Both the position numbers and the translations under genes were made by a program. Positions 27,441-36,283 of a stretch of DNA of 64,000 nt are shown here, piece by piece. Every line of letters begins with the position of its first letter. The first letter of the stretch is position 1. The notes under the pieces are model-generated. The model did no database searches, had not been told where the DNA came from, and saw only the letters and a list, made by a program, of their open reading frames with translations. The DNA is from Blastomonas fulva (lineage in GTDB: Bacteria; Pseudomonadota; Alphaproteobacteria; Sphingomonadales; Sphingomonadaceae): NCBI RefSeq assembly GCF_003431825.1, contig NZ_CP020083.1, positions 1,299,001 through 1,363,000 on the forward strand. Reading direction: 5' to 3'.

Positions 27441-28109
27441 ATGATGGAACTTTGGAATCATATCGTAGCCGATTTCTCGAATATCGGCTCCCCCGCTGCG
27501 CTGGCCGCTTTTGGCCAGGTGCTCATGATTGACATCCTGCTCGCCGGCGACAATGCGATTGTCGTCGGTGCGCTCGCGGCGGGCCTGCCTGCCGACCAGC
27601 GGCGCAAGGTGATCCTGATCGGGATCATCGCCGCTCTCGTGCTGCGTATCGCCTTTGCGCTTGTCGTCACCCAGCTGATGCAGGTGGTCGGGCTGATCTT
27701 TGCAGGCGGCCTGCTGCTGCTTTGGGTATCGTGGAAAATGTACCGCGAGCTCCAGCCCGCGGGCAGCTCGCCCGGTTCGCCCGAAATCGAAGGTGACGAA
27801 TCCAGCGGTGTCCGCCCGGCTAAGAGCTTTGCCGCGGCCGCTTGGGCCGTTGCGGTCGCCGATGTCAGCATGAGCCTCGACAACGTGCTCGCGGTGGCCG
27901 GCGCTGCGCGCGACCATCCCGGAATCCTGATCGTCGGGCTGATCCTCTCGGTCGCGCTGATGGGCATCGCTGCCAACTTCATCGCCAAATATATCGAGCG
28001 CTATCGCTGGATCGCCTATTTCGGCCTTGTCGTGATCCTCTATGTCGCCGGCAAGATGATCTATGATGGCTTTGTCGATCCCAGCGTCGGCATCACCACG
28101 CTGTTCTAG
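27441..28109 (+). CDS. TerC family (YjbE-type) membrane protein
   Basis: Inner-membrane protein of 222 residues with about seven helices. Two acidic TerC repeats carry metal-binding Asp/Asn: IDILLAGDNAIVVGALAAG near residue 30 and VADVSMSLDNVLAVAGAA near residue 140. YjbE-type relatives are tied to manganese export or metal loading of exported proteins. Metal specificity is inferred. It follows rho by 37 bases and no yybP-ykoY riboswitch is visible. Confidence 0.82.
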   Translation: MMELWNHIVADFSNIGSPAALAAFGQVLMIDILLAGDNAIVVGALAAGLPADQRRKVILIGIIAALVLRIAFALVVTQLMQVVGLIFAGGLLLLWVSWKMYRELQPAGSSPGSPEIEGDESSGVRPAKSFAAAAWAVAVADVSMSLDNVLAVAGAARDHPGILIVGLILSVALMGIAANFIAKYIERYRWIAYFGLVVILYVAGKMIYDGFVDPSVGITTLF

Positions 28110-28187
28110 ACGCCTGTTCCCGGCCATGGCTCGCAACACGCCTACCGGCTGTGCTAACAGCGGGCATGGCCGGGATGACATCGCTCC

Positions 28188-29159
28188 ATGACTGACGCAG
28201 CCACAGATCTGCGGCGGCACCTCGGCATGCTGCTGGGGCAGGGTCGCGCGGCAGACGCAGTGGCGCTGCTCACCACCCGGTCGCAGGCGGGCGACGCTGC
28301 AGCACAATACGAGCTCGGGCTTTGGCGGCTCTATGGCCAGTGCGTCGAACGCGATCCATCAGCGGCGCTCGACCTGTTCCGCGATGCTGCCGCGCAACAC
28401 CATCCAGAGGCAGTCGCCGCTGAGATCGCGCTGCTCGGCAATGGCATGGCAGGAACCGTCGATCCCTTAGCAGCGCAGGCGCGCGTCGCTGCGCTGGCAG
28501 CATCCGATCCCTTTTATCGCCACCAGCAGGATTTGCTGGAGCAGATAGCAGCCGCGCCGCTGCCGCCCGCTGAGGTGTTGAGCGTCGACCCCGATATCCG
28601 GTTCTACTCAGATTTCCTGCCACCAGCGTTGTGCGATCATGTGATGGAGGCGGCTCGCGCGCGGCTCGCGCCCAGTTTCGTCATCGATCCGGTGTCGCGC
28701 CAGCGCGTGCCGCACCCGGTTCGCACCTCGCACGGCGCCAATTTCGGGCCGGTGGATGAGGATTGCATAATCAATGCGATCAACCGGCGGATCGCGGCCG
28801 TTACTGGCACCGACTGGCGCGCGGGCGAGATGCTGCATGTCCTGCGCTATACCCCCGGCCAGCAATACCGGCTGCACCATGATGGCCTGCCGAATGTCAG
28901 CAACCAGCGGCAGTGGACCGCCATCGTCTATCTCAACCACGGGTTTGACGGAGGTGCGACCGACTTTCCGCTGCTCGGGCTGGATGTCGCGCCCCGGCGC
29001 GGCGGGTTGCTGGTCTTTGCCAACACGCATGGCGATGGCGCCATCGATCCGCGCACCCGGCACGAGGGCAAACCCGTCGACACCGGCGAGAAATGGGTCG
29101 CAACCCGCTGGATCCGCACCCGGCCATGGTCTCCCTGGGACGAAGCGCCCGCGCGCTGA
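28188..29159 (+). CDS. prolyl 4-hydroxylase-like 2OG-Fe(II) oxygenase with Sel1-like repeats
   Basis: N-terminal residues 1-110 contain one or two Sel1/TPR-like repeats (AAAQYELGLWRLYGQ, PSAALDLFRDAAAQ). Residues 135-320 form a P4H-type double-stranded beta-helix. Iron ligands His and Asp lie in YRLHHDGL, the distal His in RTRHEGKPV, and the 2-oxoglutarate Lys/Arg region is VDTGEKWVATRWIR. It hydroxylates an unknown protein or peptide. Length 323. Single gene in context. Confidence 0.82.
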   Translation: MTDAATDLRRHLGMLLGQGRAADAVALLTTRSQAGDAAAQYELGLWRLYGQCVERDPSAALDLFRDAAAQHHPEAVAAEIALLGNGMAGTVDPLAAQARVAALAASDPFYRHQQDLLEQIAAAPLPPAEVLSVDPDIRFYSDFLPPALCDHVMEAARARLAPSFVIDPVSRQRVPHPVRTSHGANFGPVDEDCIINAINRRIAAVTGTDWRAGEMLHVLRYTPGQQYRLHHDGLPNVSNQRQWTAIVYLNHGFDGGATDFPLLGLDVAPRRGGLLVFANTHGDGAIDPRTRHEGKPVDTGEKWVATRWIRTRPWSPWDEAPAR

Positions 29160-29248
29160 GGCACGGCTGCCGAAACATTTGTTGGTTTGGAAGGCGCAAA
29201 TCCTGATAGTCTGTTGAAAAAGACCGATGAGCGATGGAGGCGAGGGTG

Positions 29249-30253
29249 ATGATGCGGATTTGGCTGGCGGGAATCGCGGTGGTTGCGCTTTTGCCCTCGA
29301 TGGCATCGGCGAAGGAGCGCGCGCAGATCGCCGCGTCCGCGGAGATATCCGACAAGGTGACGCTGTTCGAGCTGCCCAAGGGGTCGCGCCCGCATGACGT
29401 CGCGCCCGCGCCTGACGGCAAGATCTGGTACACCGCGCAGCGCCAGGGTGCGCTGGGCATTCTCGATCCGGTCTCCGGCCAGGTGGTGCAGGTCCCGCTG
29501 GGCCCCGAATCCGCGCCGCATGGCGTGATTCAGGGGCCAGACGGGATGGCGTGGATCACCGATGGCGGGCAGAACGCGATCGTCCGCTACAACCCCGCCA
29601 ACGGCAAGATCGACGTGTGGAAGCTGCCAGCCGATACCGGCTACACCAACCTCAACACCGGCGCGTTTGACGGCAAGGGCGTGCACTGGTTCACTGGGCA
29701 GAACGGCATTTATGGCAGGGTCAATGCGGCGTCGGGCAAGGTCGAGGTCTGGAAGGATCCCAAGGGCCGCGGCCCCTATGGCATCGCCACCGCGCCCGAC
29801 GGCACCGTCTGGTACGTCTCGCTGGCCGGCAGCCACCTCGCCAGGATCGACAGCGCCAGCGGCGAGATCAGCGTCATCGAACCGCCGACGCCTGGCGCGG
29901 GGCTGCGCCGAGTGTGGGCGGACAGCAAGGGCGATCTGTGGATCACCGGCTGGAACAGCGGCGAACTCTACCGCTATCGTCCCTCGACCAGGAGCTGGAA
30001 GACGTGGAAGCTGCCCGGCGCCAAGCCCCAGGCCTATGCGGTCTATGTCGACGAGCGCGATCATGTCTGGGTCAGCGATTTCGGCGACAATTCCACCCGC
30101 GTGTTCGACCCGCGCAGCGAGACGTTCACCGCGCGCTATCCGGGCAGCGGCGAGGGGGCCAATGTCCGCCAGATCCTGGGCCGCAAGGGCGAGGTGATGC
30201 TGCCCGAATCGGGTACCGAGCGGATGATGGTGGTGCGGACCGAGGGCAAGTGA
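29249..30253 (+). CDS. periplasmic Vgb/streptogramin-lyase-like beta-propeller
   Basis: Protein of 334 residues with a signal peptide (ending SMASA near residue 22) and repeated propeller blades of the virginiamycin B lyase type (PDGKIWYTAQ, PDGMAWITDGG, PDGTVWYVSL, SKGDLWITGW). Vgb opens streptogramin B rings, but most such homologues in Gram-negatives have unknown roles and resistance should not be assumed. Start ATG 29249 follows GGAGG. The stop overlaps the GTG of a cytochrome c gene, so the two are co-translated. Confidence 0.8.
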   Translation: MMRIWLAGIAVVALLPSMASAKERAQIAASAEISDKVTLFELPKGSRPHDVAPAPDGKIWYTAQRQGALGILDPVSGQVVQVPLGPESAPHGVIQGPDGMAWITDGGQNAIVRYNPANGKIDVWKLPADTGYTNLNTGAFDGKGVHWFTGQNGIYGRVNAASGKVEVWKDPKGRGPYGIATAPDGTVWYVSLAGSHLARIDSASGEISVIEPPTPGAGLRRVWADSKGDLWITGWNSGELYRYRPSTRSWKTWKLPGAKPQAYAVYVDERDHVWVSDFGDNSTRVFDPRSETFTARYPGSGEGANVRQILGRKGEVMLPESGTERMMVVRTEGK

Positions 30254-30621
30254 TCCGCTGGCTGGGCGCATTCGCGCTGCTGGTACCCGGCATCGCCTGG
30301 GCCCAGACGACCAACCAGATCGGTGAACGCGCCTTCCATCGCTGCTACAGCTGCCATTCGGTGGTGAAGGGCGAGACGGGGCTGAGCGGCCCCAATCTCG
30401 CCGGTCTGCCTGTGCGCGCGATCGCCTCGGACCCTGATTTCAAATATTCCAAAGCTTTCAGTAAGTTCGCTCAATCCAACCGTCGGTGGACACCCGTGCT
30501 TCTGGAGCGATTTCTGGCCGATCCGCAAAAGCTGGTGCCGGGGAATGATATGGGATTCTTCGGACTGAAGAAGGCCGATGAACGCTCCGCGATAGTCACT
30601 TATCTGATGGAGATAAGGTAA
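30250..30621 (+). CDS. small periplasmic c-type cytochrome
   Basis: A 123-residue protein with a signal peptide (VIRWLGAFALLVPGIAWAQ). The heme-binding CYSCH is near residue 32, the conserved GPNLAGLP follows, and the Met ligand fits PGNDMGFFGL near residue 97. This is a class I, cytochrome c2-like layout. It starts at GTG 30250 within the stop of the propeller gene (GTGA overlap). The two probably work together in the periplasm, perhaps as a small redox pair. Confidence 0.85.
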   Translation: MIRWLGAFALLVPGIAWAQTTNQIGERAFHRCYSCHSVVKGETGLSGPNLAGLPVRAIASDPDFKYSKAFSKFAQSNRRWTPVLLERFLADPQKLVPGNDMGFFGLKKADERSAIVTYLMEIR

Positions 30622-30640
30622 CCCAACTGGTTATCCTCAA

Positions 30641-30721
30641 CGTCACCCCCGCGAAGGCGGGGGTCCCGCTTACGCGCATGCGTCGTGCCAAGACGGAATT
30701 CCCGCACTCGCGGGAATGACG
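30641..30721. repeat. palindromic spacer repeat, family C, copy 2
   Basis: It begins CGTCACCCCCGCGAAGGCGG and ends CCCGCACTCGCGGGAATGAC plus G, two hairpin-forming REP-like halves in inverted order. It fills the gap between two convergent genes and may also stop transcription from both sides. Confidence 0.78.
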
Positions 30722-30736
30722 GTAAACAGGATAACA

Positions 30737-31135
30737 CTAGCCCGCCTTCGCCAACATCTCGCCCATTTTCTCCCAGACCTTGTTCATCGCCTTCATCGGG
30801 CGAACCATGACCTTGAAGTCCTCGATTTGCCCGGTGTCGTTCCAGCGGATGATGTCGACGCCGTTGACCTGGATTCCGTCGAGCTCGAGCGCGAATTCGA
30901 GCATCGCGCTGTCGCCGTCGACGATCTCGCGGACATAATGGAAGCTGTCATTGCCCAGCACATGCGCGGCAGCGTGGAGGTACGCGAACACCTTGGCCTT
31001 GCCCTCCTGCGGCGTGTGAACCACTGGCGAGTGGAACACCGCGTGCTCTGCCAGCATGGCGTTCAGCTTTTCCGGGGTGGAGCCACCATGCATGTAGTCA
31101 TGCCAGGCCGCGACCCCTGCCACCGCCGCGCTCAT
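30737..31135 (-). CDS. SnoaL/NTF2-like protein
   Basis: A 132-residue protein of the SnoaL-like NTF2 fold. It has AMLAEHAVFHSPVVHTPQEGK and IIRWNDTGQIEDFKVMVRP, typical of the family. Members are enzymes or binding proteins for small hydrophobic molecules. Activity is unknown. It starts inside the stop of the hydrolase gene (ATGA), which suggests a shared pathway. Confidence 0.75.
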   Translation of the reverse strand: MSAAVAGVAAWHDYMHGGSTPEKLNAMLAEHAVFHSPVVHTPQEGKAKVFAYLHAAAHVLGNDSFHYVREIVDGDSAMLEFALELDGIQVNGVDIIRWNDTGQIEDFKVMVRPMKAMNKVWEKMGEMLAKAG

Positions 31136-31842
31136 GCGAGATGCTCGGCAAAGAACGCCGCGGTGCGGCCATCGGCGAGCTGCGCGCCGGCTTCATCGCG
31201 GCGGTTGCCCATTTCGGCGGCGAAGCCGTGATCGAGCCCTTCATAGTCGTGCAGCGTGACGCGCGGGTGGCTGTCGAGCCCGGCGTGCACAGCCGCCTGC
31301 GCTTCGGGTCCCACCAAATGATCGGCGGTCGGAATGTGCAGCATCAGCGGGTTGGCGATGGCATGCGATTCATCGAGCATCTGGTCGATCATCACGCCGT
31401 AATAGCCGACGCTGGCGTCGATGTCGGTGCGGGCCGCGACCATATAGGCAAGCTTGCCGCCCAGGCAGTAGCCGACCGCGCCCACCTTGGCGACGCCGCC
31501 GAGCCCGCCGATCCCGGCCCGGATCGCGCGGATCGTCGCCTCGATGTCCTGAACGCCGTCATTGGGATCGTACTGGCCGAAATAGCCGAACGCCTCTTGC
31601 AACTCGGCTTCGACATCGGGGTCGAGCTCGAGGCCCGGCTTGATCCGCCAGAACAGATCGGGCGCGACCGCCAGATAGCCTTGTCCGGCCCAGCCATCGC
31701 ATTTCTGACGGATGCCCGGATTGACGCCGAAGATCTCCTGAATCACGATGATGGCGGCCTTGGGGGTGCCTTCAGGCGCGGCGACATAGGCGCTGAACGT
31801 GCCTTCATGGTCGAAAGTCTGGATGTTGTGCGTCGAACCCAT
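31132..31842 (-). CDS. dienelactone hydrolase family protein
   Basis: Alpha/beta hydrolase of the DLH family. The Cys nucleophile is in GAVGYCLGGKLAY, the catalytic Asp fits PTADHLVG and the His is in YEGLDHGFAAE. Length 236 from ATG 31842, chosen because GGAG lies six bases upstream. In-frame starts up to 31881 are possible. The natural substrate may not be dienelactone. It is paired with the SnoaL-like gene. Confidence 0.87.
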   Translation of the reverse strand: MGSTHNIQTFDHEGTFSAYVAAPEGTPKAAIIVIQEIFGVNPGIRQKCDGWAGQGYLAVAPDLFWRIKPGLELDPDVEAELQEAFGYFGQYDPNDGVQDIEATIRAIRAGIGGLGGVAKVGAVGYCLGGKLAYMVAARTDIDASVGYYGVMIDQMLDESHAIANPLMLHIPTADHLVGPEAQAAVHAGLDSHPRVTLHDYEGLDHGFAAEMGNRRDEAGAQLADGRTAAFFAEHLA

Positions 31843-31957
31843 TTTGCTCTCCATCATCAATTCGTTTGCTTTGGCGGCCATTTATACCCACTTTGATCAG
31901 GCTGATAAGCGTGAAACTGGGGCTTGGGGGCCTTGCGCTGCTAGAAGGTTGATTGCC

Positions 31958-32212
31958 ATGAAAGTGAATATCGAAGTCGATTGCTCCCCCGAAGAAATGC
32001 GTCGTTTCATGGGGCTGCCTGACGTGTCGGATGTCAACAAGACCTATGTCGATGGTGTCGTGAACGCGATGAAGGGCACCAGCAACGTCGACCAGCTGCA
32101 AACCATGGCAAAGAACATCGCGCCGATGGGCGAGATGGGTCTGCGCTTCTTCCAGCAGATCATGGAAGCCGCCGCAGCCGGTGCCAGCGGCAAGCCCAAA
32201 AGCGGTGGCTGA
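31958..32212 (+). CDS. small conserved protein, DUF6489-like
   Basis: An 84-residue protein, MKVNIEVDCSPEEMRRFMGL at the start and a helical rest with a Gly/Lys-rich tail. It resembles small sphingomonad proteins grouped as DUF6489; I recall this family name but could not check it. No signal peptide. It starts after GAAGG and ends 15 bases before mnmE, so it probably belongs to that transcript. Function unknown. Confidence 0.7.
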   Translation: MKVNIEVDCSPEEMRRFMGLPDVSDVNKTYVDGVVNAMKGTSNVDQLQTMAKNIAPMGEMGLRFFQQIMEAAAAGASGKPKSGG

Positions 32213-32227
32213 CCGTCCCTTCTGACG

Positions 32228-33523
32228 ATGCACGCAGGCGATACGATCTTTGCGCTGTCGAGCGGCGCGCCGCCTGCTGCATTGGCCATCATCCGGATCA
32301 GCGGACCTGAGGCAGGCGCCGCACTGACCGCACTTGGCGGAGCGCTGCCATCGCCGCGCCGTGCCGTGCTGCGCGATCTGTGCGGTCCGGGTGATGGCAA
32401 CCTGCTCGATCGCGCTCTGGTGTTGTGGTTTCCCGGCCCCGCAACTGCAACCGGCGAGGATCTGGCTGAGCTTCATCTGCATGGTGGGCGAGCGGTGGTG
32501 CGTGCTGTGGAAGCTGTGCTGACCCGCATGCCCGGCTTTCGGCTTGCCGAGCCTGGAGAATTCACGCGCCGTGCATTCCTCAACGGGCGGATGGATCTGG
32601 CCGAAGCCGAAGGGCTCGCCGACCTGCTGTTCGCCGAAACCGAAGCGCAGCGCGTGGCCGCCATCCGGATGGCAAGCGGTCATCTGTCGCGCCGGGTCGA
32701 AGGGTGGCGGGAGGCGGTGCTGCAACTCTCCGCACAGGTTGAGGCCGAGCTCGATTTTTCAGATGAGGATGATGTCGGTGAAGGGGGCGGCAACGCCACC
32801 GGGCAGGGCATTGCCGCGCTGGCTGGCGAGATCGGCACCGCGCTGGCACGACCTCGCGCCGAGCGGTTGCGCGATGGCATTCGCGTGGTGCTGGCGGGGC
32901 CGCCCAACAGTGGCAAGTCGACCTTGCTCAACGCACTGGTCCAGCGCGAGGCGGCGATCGTCTCCGATATCGCGGGAACCACCCGCGATCTGATCGAGGC
33001 GCCGGTGGCGCTGGGCGGGATACCCTTCGTGTTCACCGACACCGCCGGGCTGCGCGATGAGGGCGCCGAGGCGATCGAAGCGATCGGCATCGACCGCGCG
33101 CGCGATGCGATGGCCGGCGCGGATCTGGTGCTGTGGCTGGGTCCCGAAGGGCAGGGCGGTCCGATGAGCTGGGAGATCGAGGCGCAGATCGATCGGCAAG
33201 GTGTTTCACGTGAAACAAAGGCGGTCGCTCGGCACCGGATTTCGGCGCTAACCGGCCAGGGGTTGGATGCGCTGGTCGCTGACCTAGTGACCTCGGCCAA
33301 GAGCCTGCTGCCCGCATCGGGCGACGTGGCACTCAACGCCCGCCAGCACCGTTTGCTGACCGAGTGTGCCGAGGCGCTTGCTCAGGCTACCGAGGAGCGC
33401 GACCTGCTGCTTCGTGCCGAGGCGCTTCGGTTGGCGCGCCTCGTGCTCGATGAGCTGCTCGGCAATACGCATGTCGAAGACATGCTCGACGCTTTGTTCG
33501 GAGCCTTTTGCATCGGCAAGTAA
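32228..33523 (+). CDS. mnmE: tRNA modification GTPase MnmE
   Basis: With MnmG it installs the 5-carboxymethylaminomethyl group on wobble U34. It has the N-terminal folate-binding domain (residues 1-118, LAELHLHGG), a helical domain, and a G domain with G1 GPPNSGKST (224-232), G2 near TTRDL and G3 DTAG (271-274). The usual G4 NKxD is not present; AQID stands at 319-322. The terminal FCIGK with its catalytic Cys is intact. Length 431. A parS site is embedded at codons 325-330. Confidence 0.93.
   Translation: MHAGDTIFALSSGAPPAALAIIRISGPEAGAALTALGGALPSPRRAVLRDLCGPGDGNLLDRALVLWFPGPATATGEDLAELHLHGGRAVVRAVEAVLTRMPGFRLAEPGEFTRRAFLNGRMDLAEAEGLADLLFAETEAQRVAAIRMASGHLSRRVEGWREAVLQLSAQVEAELDFSDEDDVGEGGGNATGQGIAALAGEIGTALARPRAERLRDGIRVVLAGPPNSGKSTLLNALVQREAAIVSDIAGTTRDLIEAPVALGGIPFVFTDTAGLRDEGAEAIEAIGIDRARDAMAGADLVLWLGPEGQGGPMSWEIEAQIDRQGVSRETKAVARHRISALTGQGLDALVADLVTSAKSLLPASGDVALNARQHRLLTECAEALAQATEERDLLLRAEALRLARLVLDELLGNTHVEDMLDALFGAFCIGK
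33202..33217. other. parS: parS site 1 (perfect), inside mnmE
   Basis: TGTTTCACGTGAAACA, the exact 16-base parS consensus, encoding part of GVSRETK. ParB binding is expected from established knowledge of the motif. parB lies 3.8 kb downstream. Confidence 0.93.
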
Positions 33524-33529
33524 CCCTCT

Positions 33530-33646
33530 CCCCTCCCGCTTGCGGGAGAGGTGGCCGCAGGCCGGGGTGGGCCTCAACCTCGGCAAACTTCAGGCCCACC
33601 CCGTCTTCGCCTGCGGCTCAGCCACCCCTCCCGCAAGCGGGAGGGG
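33530..33646. repeat. palindrome-bounded spacer repeat, family B, copy 2
   Basis: Arms CCCCTCCCGCTTGCGGGAGA and CCCCTCCCGCAAGCGGGAGG in inverted order around an interior with GGGGTGGGCCT and AGGCCCACCCC. It is clearly homologous to 25820-25944. It occupies most of the spacer between mnmE and mnmG and is transcribed with them. Confidence 0.82.
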
Positions 33647-33735
33647 AAAGGGTCGGCTTTACTTGGTGGCTACCGGCGTCTTGTCCCTTACCCACCCCCT
33701 CGACCGAATCCCGCAATTGGGCTATGCGCCGTGCC

Positions 33736-35583
33736 ATGGTGGAATTTGATGTTCTTGTTGTCGGCGGCGGACACGCCGGGTGCGAGGCTGCGGCAGTGGC
33801 AGCGCGGATGGGCGCGCGCGTCGCCCTGGTCAGCTTCACCCACGACGCGATCGGCGCGATGTCGTGCAATCCCGCGATCGGCGGTCTGGGCAAGGGGCAT
33901 CTTGTGCGCGAGGTCGATGCCTTTGACGGGCTGATCGCGCGCGCCGCAGACGAGGCCGCAATTCACTACCGGATGCTCAACATCTCCAAGGGCAGTGCGG
34001 TGCAGGGACCTCGTGTCCAGGCCGACCGTACCCTCTACAAGGCGGCGATCCAGCGGATGCTGGCTGCGCAGGACAATCTCGAGATTGTGGAAGGCGAGGT
34101 CGCCGCGCTTCGAATGGACGGCGGCGCGATCACCGGCGTGGACATGGCCGACGGCAGCGCAATCGCCGCGCGTGCGGTGGTGCTGGCGACGGGAACCTTT
34201 CTGGGCGGACGGCTGTTTCGCGGCGAGGAGCGGCTCGAGGGCGGGCGCATCGGCGAGCCGGGTGCGAGCCTGTTGGCGCAGCAGCTGCGGGATGCCGATC
34301 TGCCGATGGCGCGGCTCAAGACCGGAACCCCGCCTCGGATCGACGGCCGCACGATCGACTGGGCCATGCTCGACGAGCAGCCCAGTGATGGCGAGGCGTG
34401 GACCATGTCGCCGCTGAGTGGCGGGCGCACGGTCCCCCAGGTCTTTTGCGCGATCACCCGGACCAGCCAGCAGACGCACGACATCATCCGCGCCAGCCTT
34501 GATCGCTCGCCTTTGTTCAGCGGGGCGATCGGTGCACAGGGCCCGCGCTATTGCCCGTCGATCGAGGACAAGATCCACCGCTTCGGCGATCGCGATGGGC
34601 ATCAGGTGTTCCTCGAACCCGAGGGACTGGGCACGCATCTGGTCTATCCCAACGGGATTTCCACCTCGCTCCCGACAGATGTCCAGCTCGCCTTCGTCCG
34701 CTCGATGGCTGGGCTGGAGCGCGCCGAGATCGTGGTGCCAGGCTATGCCGTGGAATACGACCATATCGATCCGCGTGCGCTCGATCATCGCCTGCAGGTG
34801 CGCAGCATGCCGGGTCTGTATTGCGCAGGCCAGATCAACGGCACCACCGGCTATGAAGAGGCTGCTGCCCAAGGTCTGGTCGCCGGCATGGCCGCAGCAG
34901 CCCAAGTGCTGGGCCGCGAGGTGGAGTTGCCCGATCGGGCAACCAGTTATCTCGCGGTGATGATCGACGACCTCGTGCTGCAGGGCGTCACCGAGCCCTA
35001 TCGCATGCTCACCGCGCGGGCTGAATACCGATTGAGGCTGCGCGCAAACAATGCCTCGGACCGTCTGACCGGCATCGCGATTGCCAATGGCTGCGTGGCA
35101 CCCGAACGCCTGAGCTGGTACGAACAGCGCCAGCGCGCCAAGGCAGACATGATGATCGCGCTCGCCCGCCAGGCGAGCTGCGCCGAGCTTGCGGCGCTGG
35201 GTCTGCCGGTAAAGGCAGATGGCGCGCGCCAGAGCCTCTATGACTGGCTGCGCTTCCCCGCAGTGTCGCTTGCCTCGCTGGCGCCGCTGATCGAAGGCGA
35301 TCACGATCTCGCCGACGACCTGATCGCCGAGATCGAGGAGGATGCGGTCTACGCTCCCTATCTGGCGCGGCAGGATGCCGAACTGCGCGATCTGCGTGCC
35401 AATGAGCGGGTCGTGCTGGGCATGGACATCGACTACCGAATGATCACCGGGCTATCGAACGAGATGGTCGAGCGGCTTACGCTTGCGCGGCCCGAGACGC
35501 TGGCCGAGGCCAGTCGCGTGCGGGGAATCACACCGGCAGCGCTTGCCGCTATCCTGGTCCATGCCCGCCGCCGTGCGGCGTGA
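33736..35583 (+). CDS. mnmG: tRNA uridine-5-carboxymethylaminomethyl modification enzyme MnmG
   Basis: FAD-dependent partner of MnmE (GidA). The FAD motif [17 protein letters not shown] is at the N-terminus. The family signatures [12 protein letters not shown] and [15 protein letters not shown] are present, and the C-terminal helical domain binds MnmE. Length 615 from ATG 33736. ATG 33724 is nearly as likely, since neither has a strong ribosome site. The frame is open back to 33508 only through the repeat element. Confidence 0.95.
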   Translation: MVEFDVLVVGGGHAGCEAAAVAARMGARVALVSFTHDAIGAMSCNPAIGGLGKGHLVREVDAFDGLIARAADEAAIHYRMLNISKGSAVQGPRVQADRTLYKAAIQRMLAAQDNLEIVEGEVAALRMDGGAITGVDMADGSAIAARAVVLATGTFLGGRLFRGEERLEGGRIGEPGASLLAQQLRDADLPMARLKTGTPPRIDGRTIDWAMLDEQPSDGEAWTMSPLSGGRTVPQVFCAITRTSQQTHDIIRASLDRSPLFSGAIGAQGPRYCPSIEDKIHRFGDRDGHQVFLEPEGLGTHLVYPNGISTSLPTDVQLAFVRSMAGLERAEIVVPGYAVEYDHIDPRALDHRLQVRSMPGLYCAGQINGTTGYEEAAAQGLVAGMAAAAQVLGREVELPDRATSYLAVMIDDLVLQGVTEPYRMLTARAEYRLRLRANNASDRLTGIAIANGCVAPERLSWYEQRQRAKADMMIALARQASCAELAALGLPVKADGARQSLYDWLRFPAVSLASLAPLIEGDHDLADDLIAEIEEDAVYAPYLARQDAELRDLRANERVVLGMDIDYRMITGLSNEMVERLTLARPETLAEASRVRGITPAALAAILVHARRRAA

Positions 35584-35590
35584 GACCGTG

Positions 35591-36283
35591 ATGCTGATCC
35601 AGGATGAAGAGAGCGCCAAGGCGTGGCTGACGGACACGCTGGGTGTTTCACGTGAAACAATGGCGTTGCTGGAGCGCCTCAACGCGTTCGTCGTCGCTGA
35701 GGCCGAGCACCAGAATCTGGTTTCCGCTTCGACGCTGGCGCATATGTGGCAGCGGCATATCGTCGATAGCGCGCAGCTGCTGCGCTTTGCCGATCCAAGA
35801 GTTGACGAGCACTGGATTGATCTGGGCAGTGGGGCAGGGTTCCCGGGGCTGGTGATCGCTTTGATCGCGCCATGCCAGGTGACGCTGGTCGAATCGCGTG
35901 GGTTAAGGATTGCCTATCTCGAGCGTGCGATCGCACATCTCGGACTGGGCGATCGTGTGCAGGTCGCCGGAGTAGCACTTGAACGGGTTCCGACAGTTGC
36001 AGCGGACTATATTTCCGCGCGCGCCTTTGCACCTTTGCCGCGGCTGCTTGAAGGCGCTGCACGGTTTTCCACAGAAAACACCCGATGGTTGCTGCCGAAG
36101 GGACGAAATGCGCGCACGGAACTGGAAAGCGCCCCGTCTGCGTGGCAAAGTATGTTTCACGTGGAACAGAGCCTGACCGACGCCGATGCCGCGATTCTGG
36201 TCGGTACCGGCAGCGTCCCATCCAGCAATCCGCCGCGCAGCGTCCTTCAACGACCCATGCGCAAGCACAGGAGCAGATCATGA
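35591..36283 (+). CDS. rsmG: 16S rRNA m7G527 methyltransferase RsmG
   Basis: GidB methylates G527 of 16S rRNA. SAM-binding motif WIDLGSGAGFPGLVIAL is near residue 76 and HIVDSAQLL and ISARAFAPLPRLL follow. Length 230. It carries two parS-related sites within its coding sequence, encoding GVSRET near residue 19 and MFHVEQ near residue 188. It lies seven bases after mnmG and overlaps parA (ATGA). Confidence 0.94.
   Translation: MLIQDEESAKAWLTDTLGVSRETMALLERLNAFVVAEAEHQNLVSASTLAHMWQRHIVDSAQLLRFADPRVDEHWIDLGSGAGFPGLVIALIAPCQVTLVESRGLRIAYLERAIAHLGLGDRVQVAGVALERVPTVAADYISARAFAPLPRLLEGAARFSTENTRWLLPKGRNARTELESAPSAWQSMFHVEQSLTDADAAILVGTGSVPSSNPPRSVLQRPMRKHRSRS
35644..35659. other. parS: parS site 2 (perfect), near the start of rsmG
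   Basis: TGTTTCACGTGAAACA, identical to site 1 and read in the same frame as GVSRETM. 2.4 kb from site 1. Confidence 0.93.
36153..36168. other. parS: parS site 3 (one base off), near the end of rsmG
   Basis: TGTTTCACGTGGAACA, one mismatch from consensus. It is 112 bases upstream of the parA ATG, so it could also lie under the parA promoter region. Confidence 0.8.

Noticed and set aside
29249..30253. Antibiotic resistance gene (virginiamycin B lyase)
   Set aside because: Fold match alone does not show activity. Gram-negatives are intrinsically protected, and the cytochrome partner points elsewhere.
33508..33735. Extended N-terminus of MnmG from 33508
   Set aside because: It would translate the family B repeat; family similarity begins at the FAD motif.
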